Both the position numbers and the translations under genes were made by a program. From Betaproteobacteria bacterium (lineage in GTDB: Bacteria > Pseudomonadota > Gammaproteobacteria > Burkholderiales > Rhodocyclaceae), in the NCBI GenBank assembly GCA_004295105.1, contig SHNC01000242.1, positions 1 through 39,674 on the forward strand: a stretch of 39,674 bases of DNA, in the 5' to 3' direction. Positions within the stretch are counted from its first letter, which is position 1. Each line of letters begins with the position of its first letter. The notes beneath the pieces are model-generated. The model saw nothing but the letters and a program-made list of their open reading frames with translations, made no database searches and had not been told where the DNA came from. This document shows, in pieces, positions 1 through 7,550 of the stretch.

Positions 1-1
1 G

Positions 2-163
2 CATGGTGCCGGCGGCAGCGTGTGCGCGAACTTCATGGATCTGCGCTTCCTGACGCCGGGGCGCGACAACATCCCGTTCCGCTATGGGCTGTGCGGTGGC
101 GACGGCGGCTGGCGCCTGTTCGAGCGCATGGCCGACGGGCGGCGCTGGGTCGTCGCACCTTAG
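2..163 (+). CDS. C-terminal end of an unrecognised protein (partial)
   Basis: The frame is open from the first bases of the window and ends at a TAG at 161-163, leaving 53 residues. The visible tail contains two cysteines, many glycines and several aromatic residues (for example FRYGLCGGDGGWRLFERM) and ends WVVAP. A cysteine- and glycine-containing tail of this sort would fit a secreted or periplasmic protein, but that is only an impression. I do not recognise the family and the start lies outside the window. The next gene begins 73 bases downstream on the same strand, so co-transcription is possible. Confidence 0.45.
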   Translation, partial: HGAGGSVCANFMDLRFLTPGRDNIPFRYGLCGGDGGWRLFERMADGRRWVVAP

Positions 164-236
164 TGCCGGTCGGCGACGAATCCGCTCGCGGTGCGAGCCA
201 GGCCGCTTCATCAATCGAGAGTCCGAACCCTTTCTC

Positions 237-791
237 ATGCAAGAAGAACACGCGCAGGTTTCGGCCATGCCCGCAACGCCGACGAAGAAGCGCAAGCGCC
301 GCTGGCTGCGGGAGCTGGCCGTCTTCGTGGCGGCGCTGATCGCGATCCAGTGGTGGCAGAGCTGGAACGTGCCCGACGGTCCGGCGCCCGCCATCGAGGC
401 GCCCTTCGTCGATGGCCGGCATGGCAGCCTCGCGGCGTGGCGCGCGGCGCATCCCGGGCAGCCGGTGCTGGTGTATTTCTGGGCCGACTGGTGCTCGATC
501 TGCAAGGCGCAGCAGCGCGGCGTCGAGTCGCTGCGCGCCGACTGGCCGGTGTTGACGGTGGCGATGCAGTCGGGCGACGCGGCGGCGGTGGCGAAGGTGC
601 TGCGCGAGCGCGGCCTGGACTGGACCACCGCCGTCGACGCCGACGGCCGCATCACCGCCAGCTACGGCCTGCGTGGCGTGCCGGCGATGGTGGTGATCGG
701 CGGTGATGGCCGCATCCGCTCGGTGTCGGTGGGTTTCACCACCGAGCTGGGGATGCGGCTGCGGCTGTGGTGGGCGCGGCTGAGCGCCTGA
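237..791 (+). CDS. membrane-anchored thioredoxin-fold protein disulfide oxidoreductase
   Basis: A 184-residue protein of the DsbE/TlpA/ScsD-like thioredoxin family. A basic N-terminus (KKRKRRW) precedes one membrane segment at about residues 27-43. A periplasmic thioredoxin domain follows, with the redox motif WCSIC at 85-89 (Cys86 and Cys89) and the cis-proline loop GVP before a hydrophobic strand. Such proteins shuttle electrons to or from periplasmic disulfides, often in cytochrome c maturation or thiol protection; which applies here cannot be told. The ATG at 237 was chosen. An in-frame ATG at 267 has a slightly better AGGT-like ribosome site and would remove ten residues without affecting any domain. 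No dedicated partner such as DsbD is adjacent. Confidence 0.85.
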   Translation: MQEEHAQVSAMPATPTKKRKRRWLRELAVFVAALIAIQWWQSWNVPDGPAPAIEAPFVDGRHGSLAAWRAAHPGQPVLVYFWADWCSICKAQQRGVESLRADWPVLTVAMQSGDAAAVAKVLRERGLDWTTAVDADGRITASYGLRGVPAMVVIGGDGRIRSVSVGFTTELGMRLRLWWARLSA

Positions 792-910
792 CGGGCTGTT
801 TCCCGCCCACTGACATCGACGTGCCCCCTGGTGATCAACCTGCGGGATGCTGCGCATCTGCGCCCGATTCGACGTTCGGCGCGCTTGCTGCAACACTGCG
901 GGCTGTGCAT

Positions 911-930
911 GCGCCCGGCCGATCGGGCGC
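911..930. repeat. GC-rich inverted repeat in the leader of the kinase gene
   Basis: GCGCCCG at 911-917 is the exact reverse complement of CGGGCGC at 924-930, separated by six bases. It ends 16 bases before the ATG at 947. It could be an operator or an mRNA hairpin close to the ribosome site, but seven-base GC-rich palindromes are frequent at this base composition. It has no T-tract, so it is not a terminator. Confidence 0.3.
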
Positions 931-946
931 GATTCCGGTGACCACC

Positions 947-2572
947 ATGATTTCATCTGCTGCCGACCGGTCTGTCGAAGACCACCAAAGTCTTGTCCGC
1001 AACCTGCAGCGCGCCGATGCCTTTCCGCATGCTGCGGCGGACATCGCCTGCATCGAGACGCACATCTCGTCGGTGGTGCTGGCGGGCGACTTCGCCTACA
1101 AGCTGAAGAAGCCGCTCGATCTCGGCTTTCTCGACTTCAGCACGCTCGAAAAGCGCCGCGCCGCGTGCGTCGAGGAGCTGCGGCTCAACCGGCGCACCGC
1201 GCCCGAACTCTATCTGGACGTGGTGGCGATCACCGGCAGCGTCGAGGCGCCGCGCATCGGCGGCGAAGGCGAGGCGATCGAGTACGCGGTACGCATGCGC
1301 CGCTTTGCGCAGTCGGCACTGCTGGGCGAGGCGCTGGACAAGGGTGCGCTGCCGCCCGACCTGCTCGACCGTCTGGCGCGCCACGTCGCCGACTTCCATG
1401 CGGCGGCGGCGGTCGCGGCGCCGGGCGAGGGCTTCGGCGATGTGCAGGCGGTGCATGGCCCGGTGCGGCAGAACTTCGAGCAGTTGCGCGCCCGCGTCGA
1501 TGACGACGCGCTGCTGGACCAGGCTGCGCGGGCGGAGCGCTGGAGCGAGGCGCAGTTCGTGGAACTGCAGCCGGTGTTCGAGCGCCGGCTGGCCGAGGGT
1601 CGGGTGCGCGAATGCCATGGCGATCTGCACCTGGGCAACCTGATCCTGCTCGATGGCGAGCCGCGGCTGTTCGACGGCATCGAGTTCAGCGCCGGGCTGC
1701 GCTGGATCGACGTCGCCGCCGATGTCGCCTTCCTGGTCATGGACCTGCAGCGGCGCGGCCGCCCCGATCTGGCGGCGCGCTTCCTGAATGCGTGGCTGGA
1801 GCGCAGTGGCGACTACGACAGCCTGCGCGTGATGCGCTACTACCTCGCTTACCGTGCGATGGTGCGCGCCAAGATCGCTGCGATCCGCCTCGGCCAGCTC
1901 GACGGCGAGGCGCGTGCCGCCTGCCTGGAGGAGTGTCGTGGCTATGTTGCGCTGGCGGTGGCGCAGGCCGCGGCGGCGCGGCCCTTCCTGGCGATCGCCA
2001 GCGGCGTGTCGGGTTCGGGCAAGACCAGCCAGTCGCAGGGTCTCGTCGAAGCGCGCGGCGTCATCCGCGTGCGTGCCGACGTCGAGCGCAAGCGCCTGTT
2101 CGGCCTTGCGCCGGAGGCATCCAGCGCCGCGGTGGCGGGCGGCATCTATGGTGCCGAGGCGAGCCGGCGCACTTACGCGCGGCTGGCGGAGCTCGCGGCC
2201 GGCGCGATCCTGGCCGGCTGGCCGGCGCTGGTCGACGCGACCTTTCTGCACCGCACGCAGCGCGCCACCTTCGCCGACCTCGCGCGCCGGCTGCAGGTGC
2301 CGTTCGTGCTTTTCGCCTTCGATGCGCCGGAAGCGACGCTGCGCGCGCGGGTGGCAGCGCGCATGGCGCAGGGCGGCGACGCTTCCGAGGCCGATGTGGC
2401 GGTGCTCGAGGTGCAGCTTGCGCAGCGCGAGCCGCTGGCCGGCGACGAGCTCGAGGTAGCGCTGGCGGTGGATACCGCCGCGCCGGTGTCGTGGCCCGCG
2501 CTGCTGCCGGCCCTCGACGCGCTGCTCGAACGCGGTGCCGTGGCGTTTGGCCATTCGGGCGGCGGTTTGTAG
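947..2572 (+). CDS. two-domain APH-like kinase / P-loop ATPase
   Basis: A 541-residue protein matching the conserved fusion usually annotated bifunctional aminoglycoside phosphotransferase/ATP-binding protein (COG2187 plus COG0645). Residues 1 to about 325 form an APH/choline-kinase-like domain. Its catalytic loop reads CHGDLHLGN near residue 224 and its metal-binding segment FDGIEF near 242. From about residue 345 there is an AAA/zeta-toxin-like kinase domain with the Walker A motif SGVSGSGKTS near 352. Despite the name, members are not established antibiotic-resistance enzymes; the physiological substrate is unknown. The ATG at 947 follows a GGTGACC stretch and is where the conserved part begins; the frame stays open further upstream but that part has no family similarity I recognise. 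It precedes the TRAP genes by 64 bases, with no visible functional link. Confidence 0.85.
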   Translation: MISSAADRSVEDHQSLVRNLQRADAFPHAAADIACIETHISSVVLAGDFAYKLKKPLDLGFLDFSTLEKRRAACVEELRLNRRTAPELYLDVVAITGSVEAPRIGGEGEAIEYAVRMRRFAQSALLGEALDKGALPPDLLDRLARHVADFHAAAAVAAPGEGFGDVQAVHGPVRQNFEQLRARVDDDALLDQAARAERWSEAQFVELQPVFERRLAEGRVRECHGDLHLGNLILLDGEPRLFDGIEFSAGLRWIDVAADVAFLVMDLQRRGRPDLAARFLNAWLERSGDYDSLRVMRYYLAYRAMVRAKIAAIRLGQLDGEARAACLEECRGYVALAVAQAAAARPFLAIASGVSGSGKTSQSQGLVEARGVIRVRADVERKRLFGLAPEASSAAVAGGIYGAEASRRTYARLAELAAGAILAGWPALVDATFLHRTQRATFADLARRLQVPFVLFAFDAPEATLRARVAARMAQGGDASEADVAVLEVQLAQREPLAGDELEVALAVDTAAPVSWPALLPALDALLERGAVAFGHSGGGL

Positions 2573-2636
2573 AATCCCCGGCTCGCACGTCGCGCCCCGG
2601 TGAGGTGCGCGCCGCTACACCCAGGGAGAGTTCCTC

Positions 2637-3668
2637 ATGCAAAAACGCCGTTTTTCCGCCCTCATCGCCGGTCTGCTCGCGTCCGCCGCGCTCGGTTTCT
2701 CGCTGCCGGCGCTGTCGGCGACCTACAAGGACGAGTACAAGCTGTCCACCGTGCTGGGCGAGGCCTATCCCTGGGGCTGGGGCGCCAAGCGTTGGGCCGA
2801 CCTGGTGGCCGAGAAGACGCAGGGCCGCATCAAGATCAAGGTCTATCCCGGCGCCTCGCTGGTTTCGGGCGACCAGACCAAGGAATTCACCGCGCTGCGC
2901 CAGGGCGTGATCGACATCGCCGTCGGGTCGACGATCAACTGGTCGCCGCAGATCAAGGAGCTGAATCTCTTCGCGCTGCCCTTCCTGATGCCGGACCACA
3001 AGGCGCTCGATGCGCTGACCCAGGGTCGCGTCGGCAAGAAGGTGTTCGACCTGCTCGGCGAGCGCGACGTGGTGCCGCTGGCCTGGGGCGAGAACGGCTT
3101 TCGCGAGGTGAGCAACTCGAAGAAGCCGATCCGCACGCCGGAAGACCTCAAGGGCCTGAAGATGCGCGTGGTGGGCTCGCCGCTGTTCCTCGCCACCTTC
3201 ACCGCGCTCGGTGCCAACCCGACGCAGATGAGCTGGGCCGACGCGCAGCCGGCGATGGCCACCGGCGCGGTCGACGGTCAGGAGAATCCGCTCGCGGTGT
3301 TCAACGCCGCCAAGCTGCACACCGTGGGCCAGAAGCACCTGACGTTGTGGGGCTACGTCGCCGATCCGCTGATGTTCGTGGTGAACAGGAACGTGTGGAA
3401 CAGTTGGTCGGCGGATGACCAGAAGGCGGTGCGCGAGGCCGCGCTGCAGGCGGCGAAGGAAGAGGTCGCTCGCGCCCGCGCCGGCATTTCCGCCGGCGAT
3501 GACGCGCTGCTGAAGGAGATCCAGGCCAACGGCGTGTCGGTGGTGACGCTCACCGACGCCGAGCGCGGCGCCTTCCGCAAGGCTACCGCCGGCGTGTACA
3601 AGGAATGGGCCGACAAGATCGGCGCCGACCTCGTTAAGCAGGCCGAGGAAGACATCGCCAAGCGCTGA
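2637..3668 (+). CDS. dctP: TRAP transporter substrate-binding protein DctP
   Basis: A 343-residue periplasmic solute-binding protein of the DctP family. It starts with a classical Sec signal peptide of about 28 residues ending LPALSA, preceded by a clear ribosome site (GGGAGAG). The mature protein shows the family pattern: a substrate-binding lobe with AYPWGWGAKRWADLVAEKT, the segment TKEFTALRQGVIDIAVGS, and the long conserved helix region GAVDGQENPLAVF that normally includes carboxylate-contacting positions. TRAP systems import organic acids, and sometimes other solutes, using the sodium gradient; the ligand cannot be deduced. dctQ and dctM follow but are separated from it by 242 bases, most of which is a long palindrome starting at the stop codon. 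This could allow more binding protein than permease to be made. Confidence 0.92.
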   Translation: MQKRRFSALIAGLLASAALGFSLPALSATYKDEYKLSTVLGEAYPWGWGAKRWADLVAEKTQGRIKIKVYPGASLVSGDQTKEFTALRQGVIDIAVGSTINWSPQIKELNLFALPFLMPDHKALDALTQGRVGKKVFDLLGERDVVPLAWGENGFREVSNSKKPIRTPEDLKGLKMRVVGSPLFLATFTALGANPTQMSWADAQPAMATGAVDGQENPLAVFNAAKLHTVGQKHLTLWGYVADPLMFVVNRNVWNSWSADDQKAVREAALQAAKEEVARARAGISAGDDALLKEIQANGVSVVTLTDAERGAFRKATAGVYKEWADKIGADLVKQAEEDIAKR

Positions 3669-3800
3669 TTTTTCGCTGTGTCCCCCCGGGGACGCGCGGG
3701 CCATTCGCTCTGCAGGCTGCGGAACTCGCTTCGCTCGGACAGTCCTCGCCTGCGCCGGGAATGCCCCGCACGTCCCCGGCTACCTGGGTGCTGAAAAATC
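3667..3800. repeat. 134-bp imperfect palindrome between dctP and dctQ
   Basis: The outer ends are GATTTTTC (3667-3674) and its exact reverse complement GAAAAATC (3793-3800). Inside, 3686-3706 pairs with 3759-3779 at 19 of 21 positions. Further in, GCAGGC at about 3713-3718 pairs with GCCTGC at about 3748-3753, around a CTCGCTTCGCTCG core. The left end lies on the dctP stop codon. As RNA this would fold into one long stem-loop. The shape resembles a MITE or REP-type repeat, and similar core sequence is, from memory, common in Rhodocyclales genomes. No target-site duplication or transposase is visible. Confidence 0.7.
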
Positions 3801-3910
3801 GGCCCGGGAACCAACTCTCTCCCGCGACGACTTGCGGCGCTTTGGAAGCGGTCGTGGCAGTGGTTTCTGTGCCCGTCGCACGCCCATCAAAACTCGAACA
3901 TCCCTCCTTC

Positions 3911-4405
3911 ATGCAAACTGATGCTTCACCCGACGGCAGCGCGCACGCTTCTGCGCCGCCCGCATACACCCTCGAGCAGATCCTGTCCGGCGTCGCCATG
4001 GGCCTGATCGTGCTGATCACCTTCGGCAACGTGGTGGCGCGCTATTTCACCTCGCAGTCCTTCGCCGCGACCGAGGAGTTCTCGATCGCGCTGCTGCTGA
4101 TCCTGTCCTTCCTCGGCTCGTCGGCCGCCTTTGCGCTGGATCGCCACATCCGCGTCACCTTCTTCATCGACCTGCTGCCGAAGGCCTGGCGCGCGGCGGC
4201 GGAATGGCTGTCCTTCGTCGTCACCGCGGCGCTGTTCGGCTTCATCGCCTTCTATGCCGGGCGGCTGACCTGGGACCAGTACCGCTTCGAGGAAACCTCG
4301 CCTGCGCTGGGCGTGCCGCAGTGGTGGTACACGATCTGGATGCCGGCGCTGTCGGCGGTGATCGTGCTGCGCCTGGTCGTCACGCGGCTGCGGGGGCGAG
4401 CATGA
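3911..4405 (+). CDS. dctQ: TRAP transporter small permease DctQ
   Basis: A 164-residue membrane protein with four predicted hydrophobic segments, at about residues 25-47, 60-80, 96-120 and 135-158. It carries family-typical residues such as GNVVARYF after the first helix and the ATEEFS segment before the second. DctQ pairs with DctM in the inner membrane and stabilises the transporter. The ATG at 3911 gives the usual family length; the frame is open to 3761 but that part lies in the palindromic element. The stop overlaps the dctM start as ATGA (4402-4405), so translation is coupled. Confidence 0.9.
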   Translation: MQTDASPDGSAHASAPPAYTLEQILSGVAMGLIVLITFGNVVARYFTSQSFAATEEFSIALLLILSFLGSSAAFALDRHIRVTFFIDLLPKAWRAAAEWLSFVVTAALFGFIAFYAGRLTWDQYRFEETSPALGVPQWWYTIWMPALSAVIVLRLVVTRLRGRA

Positions 4406-5685
4406 ACGGCGCGGTGCTGATCGGCCTCTTCCTGCTGACCCTGGTCGCGGGCATGCCGCTGGCGGTGGGCCTGGGCGTGGCCAGCGTCGCCGTGCTGGCG
4501 CTGGCCGGGTTCGACCAGTTGGCGGTGCCCACCAACATCTATGCCGGCATTGCCAAGTATCCGCTGCTGGCGATCCCGATGTTCATCCTCGCCGGCATGA
4601 TCTTCGAGCGCTCCGGTGTGGCGCAGCGCCTGGTGCGTTTCGTCACCGCCATTGTCGGCGAATGGACCGGCTCGCTGGCGGTGGTGGCGGTGCTGGTGTC
4701 GATGCTGCTGGGCGGCATCTCCGGCTCCGGCCCGGCGGATGCGGCAGCGGTGGCCGCGGTGATGCTGCCGTCGATGGTGAAGCGCGGCTATCCGAAGGGC
4801 TTTTCCGCCGGCCTGATCGCCGCGTCGGGTTCGACCGCGATCATCATCCCGCCTTCGGTAGCCTTCATCGTCTATAGCGTGATGGTGCCGGCGGCCACGG
4901 TGCCGGCGCTGTTCGCCGCCGGGCTGTTCCCCGGCATCGTCGCGGCGCTGTGCCTGCTGGTGCCGGCAGTCATCATCAGCCGCCGGCACGGCTTCGGCCG
5001 CGACTACACGGAGCCGCGCCCGCCGCTGGGCAGGAGCTTCATCGACGCGATCTGGGGCCTGCTGGCGCCGGTCATCATCCTCGGCGGCCTGCGCACCGGC
5101 CTGTTCACACCCACCGAGGCGGCGGTGGTGGCGGTGGCCTACGGCATCTTCGTCGGCATGGTGGTGTATCGCAGCATCACGCTGCAGGATCTGTTCCGCC
5201 TGCTGGTCGATGCCGCCGAACTGTCGGCGGTGGTGATGATGATCATCGGCATCGCCTCGGTGTTCGCTTGGGCGGGCAACACGCTGGGCATCTTCGATGC
5301 CGCGGCGAAGGCGCTGGTGGAGATGCATCCGGGACACTGGGGCATGCTGCTGTCGGTGAACCTGCTGCTGCTGGTGGCCGGCATGTTCCTCGACGCGATC
5401 TCGATCTTCCTGATCCTGCTGCCGCTGCTGGTCCCGATCGCCGTCGCGATGGGCTGGGATCTGGTGTGGTTCGGGGTGATGATGACGATCAACCTCGCCA
5501 TCGGCCAGTTCACGCCGCCAATGGCGATCTCGCTGATGATCACCTCGCGCATCGCCGGCATCGGCATGGAGGAGACCTTCCGCTGGGTGATCTGGCTCGT
5601 GCTGGCGATGGGCGCAGGGCTGGCGCTGATGATCGCGTTTCCGCAACTGGCGCTGTGGCTGCCGGCGAGGCTGGGCTATCTGTAG
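4402..5685 (+). CDS. dctM: TRAP transporter large permease DctM
   Basis: A 427-residue, highly hydrophobic protein of the DctM family and of usual length. It holds the sodium/substrate translocation core. Two inverted halves each contain a re-entrant hairpin-like motif: GGISGSGPADAAAVAAVMLPSM in the first half with SGSTAIIIPPS after it, and GMFLDAISIFLILLPLLVP with IGQFTPPMAISL in the second. It overlaps dctQ by four bases. With dctP and dctQ it forms a full TRAP system. Nothing regulatory for it is visible apart from the upstream palindrome. Confidence 0.93.
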   Translation: MNGAVLIGLFLLTLVAGMPLAVGLGVASVAVLALAGFDQLAVPTNIYAGIAKYPLLAIPMFILAGMIFERSGVAQRLVRFVTAIVGEWTGSLAVVAVLVSMLLGGISGSGPADAAAVAAVMLPSMVKRGYPKGFSAGLIAASGSTAIIIPPSVAFIVYSVMVPAATVPALFAAGLFPGIVAALCLLVPAVIISRRHGFGRDYTEPRPPLGRSFIDAIWGLLAPVIILGGLRTGLFTPTEAAVVAVAYGIFVGMVVYRSITLQDLFRLLVDAAELSAVVMMIIGIASVFAWAGNTLGIFDAAAKALVEMHPGHWGMLLSVNLLLLVAGMFLDAISIFLILLPLLVPIAVAMGWDLVWFGVMMTINLAIGQFTPPMAISLMITSRIAGIGMEETFRWVIWLVLAMGAGLALMIAFPQLALWLPARLGYL

Positions 5686-5836
5686 CCGATGTCACGCACG
5701 GAGGGGAAACGGCCCTTTACAACTGATTACCCGGCGTAACACCCTTGCCGGGCCGACTGGCCTATCGTTCGCATGCACCTGAGCGTTGTCACACGCCGGT
5801 GCGATTGCGCCCTTCCCCCACCCGAGGTCCACGACC

Positions 5837-6562
5837 ATGAAATCCGTTACTCCAGCATGGCGCATCTGGGCTCTTGCCCTGGCAGCCGCAGGCGCCCTCG
5901 GCGGGTGCGTGGTGGCGCCGGTGGAACCGTATTACGAGGAGGAGGTTTACCTCTCCCGTCCGGCGCCGCGCGTCGAGTATCGCGGCTACCCGCCCGCGGT
6001 CGACTACATCTGGATCGACGGCTACTGGGACCGTGCCGGACGCGGTTACGACTGGGTGCCGGGCTACTGGGCGCCGCCGCATGAGCGCTGGCGTCTGCAG
6101 CAGCGCATCGAACGCGAACGTGCATGGGAGCGTGAGCGCGAGCGCGCGATCGCCCGTCAGCGCGAACGCGCGCGCGAAGAAGATCGTCGCCGGGATCGCG
6201 AGGACGCGCGCGAACGGGAACGCGAACGGGACCTGGCGCGCGAGCGGGAACGTGAGCGCGAACAGCAGTGGCGCCGCGACCGCGAGCGCCAGCGCGACCT
6301 GGCCAACGAGCGCGAGCGTGCCGAGCAGCGCGATCGCCAGCGCGACCTGGAGCGGGAGCGCCAGCGTGCGCAGGAGCGCGACCGGCAGCGCGAGCAGGAT
6401 GCGGCCCGTCAGCGCGAGCAGGAACGGCGCGCGGAGTGGCTGCGCAATCGCGAGCGTGAACAGGCGCATCGCAACCAGAGCGAGGATGGCCACCCGCGAT
6501 CCGCGGGCGATCGCGAGCGGCCGGACTGGGCCGAGCGCATGCGCCAGATGCAGGAGCGCTGA
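5837..6562 (+). CDS. lipoprotein with YxWxxGYW repeats and a long Arg/Glu-rich helix
   Basis: A 241-residue protein. The signal peptide ends in the lipobox LGGC with Cys24 as the predicted lipidated residue. Two aromatic repeats follow, YIWIDGYWD (57-65) and YDWVPGYWAPP (71-81), the pattern of the WXXGXW/YXWV repeat family found in small envelope proteins. From about residue 84 to 218 the protein is almost only Arg, Glu, Gln, Asp and Ala with an ERER/RQRE pattern. It has essentially no hydrophobic heptads, so it should form a stable single alpha-helix rather than a coiled coil. Outer-membrane anchoring is likely because the residue after Cys24 is Val, not Asp. Function unknown. The ATG at 5837 was chosen because the signal peptide begins there. 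A terminator follows at 6597. Confidence 0.82.
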   Translation: MKSVTPAWRIWALALAAAGALGGCVVAPVEPYYEEEVYLSRPAPRVEYRGYPPAVDYIWIDGYWDRAGRGYDWVPGYWAPPHERWRLQQRIERERAWERERERAIARQRERAREEDRRRDREDARERERERDLAREREREREQQWRRDRERQRDLANERERAEQRDRQRDLERERQRAQERDRQREQDAARQREQERRAEWLRNREREQAHRNQSEDGHPRSAGDRERPDWAERMRQMQER

Positions 6563-6596
6563 TCCGCGTTCGGCAGCGACTTTTCGGATGCATTGC

Positions 6597-6630
6597 GGGT
6601 CGCCTCGTGTCGGGCGGCCCTTTCTCTTTT
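6597..6630 (+). terminator. rho-independent terminator after the lipoprotein gene
   Basis: GGGTCGCC (6597-6604) pairs with GGCGGCCC (6613-6620), an eight-pair stem with one G-U pair and an eight-base loop. TTTCTCTTTT follows directly. It lies 35 bases after the lipoprotein stop codon. Confidence 0.8.
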
Positions 6631-6740
6631 CGGTGATCGCCGTGAATCAGGCCGACCGGGGCCGCCCCGCGGACTCGGGATGCCCGGGTGAGTACGCGTC
6701 GGTCATTGCGCCCCGGTCAATACGCGTGAGCCCGTACGCC

Positions 6741-6779
6741 TGAGTCAGTAGCCCTGAGTCAGTAGCCCTGAGTCAGCAG
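6741..6779. repeat. 14-bp tandem repeat across the tetR stop codon
   Basis: The unit TGAGTCAGTAGCCC occurs at 6741-6754 and 6755-6768, with a third partial copy at 6769-6779. The tetR stop codon (6759-6761 on the minus strand) lies inside the second unit. Because 14 is not a multiple of three, gain or loss of a unit would shift the last codons, although the first copy read still ends near the same residues. Confidence 0.8.
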
Positions 6780-7376
6780 AAGGCGCAAGGTGGCCTGAAA
6801 GCGGCGAGTGACGGCGGCGCGGTCCATCTGTGGATTGCGGATGCCGCGGATCATCAGTCCCTCGAACATCGCCGCCAGCAATTCGACCATGCTGGCAATG
6901 GCGCTGTCATCGTCGTCGTGTCCGTCGGCCCTGCGAATCGCACGCAGCGTGGCAGCAAGGCTGTTGCGGCAGACGTCGTCGGCGCTGCGCACGATGTCCG
7001 CCACATGAGGGTTGCGCGCCGCTTCCGCCACCACTTCCAGCTTGAGCCCGGCCTCGAGCGGCTCGAGGCTGCGGCGCACGCCTTCGGTGACGTGCTCGAT
7101 CATCGCCTCGCGGGTGTCCCGTGCCGCGCGCAGTTCCGCACTCAGCGTCAGCAGGTACTCGAGGTCGCGCTCGACGATCGCGGCGATGATCGCTTCCTTG
7201 TTGTCGAAATAATGATAGATGTGGCCGGCACTCATGCCCGCCACCTTCGAGATCTGAGCAATGCTGGCACCGTGGAAGCCGCTGTTGCGGAAGCAGGTGG
7301 CGGCGGCGCACAGGATCTGCTCGCGCCGGGCTTCGGCACGTTGCTGTTCGGAAGGACTGCGGTGTTCTGCGGACAT
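6759..7376 (-). CDS. TetR/AcrR-family repressor of the adjacent RND efflux operon
   Basis: A 205-residue protein. The N-terminal TetR helix-turn-helix reads REQILCAAATCFRNSGFHGASIAQISKVAGMSAGHIYHYFDNKEAI, at about residues 18-62, with the usual tyrosine-rich recognition helix. The C-terminal ligand domain is variable, as is normal. It is transcribed away from the RND genes, and the 174-base intergenic region holds an inverted repeat over a promoter-like sequence, the usual arrangement for a local pump repressor. The ATG at 7376 is used; a TTG three codons upstream is an alternative. The last codons and stop sit in a 14-bp tandem repeat. The inducer is unknown. Confidence 0.9.
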   Translation of the reverse strand: MSAEHRSPSEQQRAEARREQILCAAATCFRNSGFHGASIAQISKVAGMSAGHIYHYFDNKEAIIAAIVERDLEYLLTLSAELRAARDTREAMIEHVTEGVRRSLEPLEAGLKLEVVAEAARNPHVADIVRSADDVCRNSLAATLRAIRRADGHDDDDSAIASMVELLAAMFEGLMIRGIRNPQMDRAAVTRRFQATLRLLLTQGY

Positions 7377-7420
7377 CGGGACCAAGATGATTGGGTAATT
7401 GAGAATGTGTCTTGACGACC

Positions 7421-7477
7421 TTGCGTTGCAGTAAAGACTAACATAGAATGAGCGTTCAATCTAGATCAATCATTCTA
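7421..7477 (+). promoter_or_regulatory. promoter and likely TetR operator of the RND operon
   Basis: A sigma-70-like promoter is visible: TTGCGT at 7421-7426, a 17-base spacer, and TAGAAT at 7444-7449. The -10 box is part of an inverted repeat, TAGAATGA (7444-7451) and TCATTCTA (7470-7477), exact reverse complements 18 bases apart. Within it, GAATGAGCGTTCAATC (7446-7461) is an imperfect palindrome matching at six of eight positions per half, resembling TetR/AcrR operators. Repressor binding here would cover the -10 element. This is inference from pattern and position. Confidence 0.6.
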
Positions 7478-7550
7478 ATTTCAGGGTGCAGGATGGGTAC
7501 GCCACGAGTGTGCCTTTCCTGCCCTGTGCCCCAATCGCGAGAGGCGAACC

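Noticed and set aside
947-2572. An aminoglycoside resistance gene
   Set aside because: The APH-like domain belongs to a conserved chromosomal fusion with a P-loop domain, not to a known resistance enzyme class, and there is no mobile context.
5730-5752. CCCGGC/GCCGGG hairpin after dctM as a terminator
   Set aside because: There is no T-tract after the stem, and six-pair GC palindromes are common here.
6090-6480. Repetitive DNA in the lipoprotein gene as a CRISPR-like array or minisatellite
   Set aside because: The repetition comes from Arg/Glu codons in one open frame, without fixed unit length or spacers.
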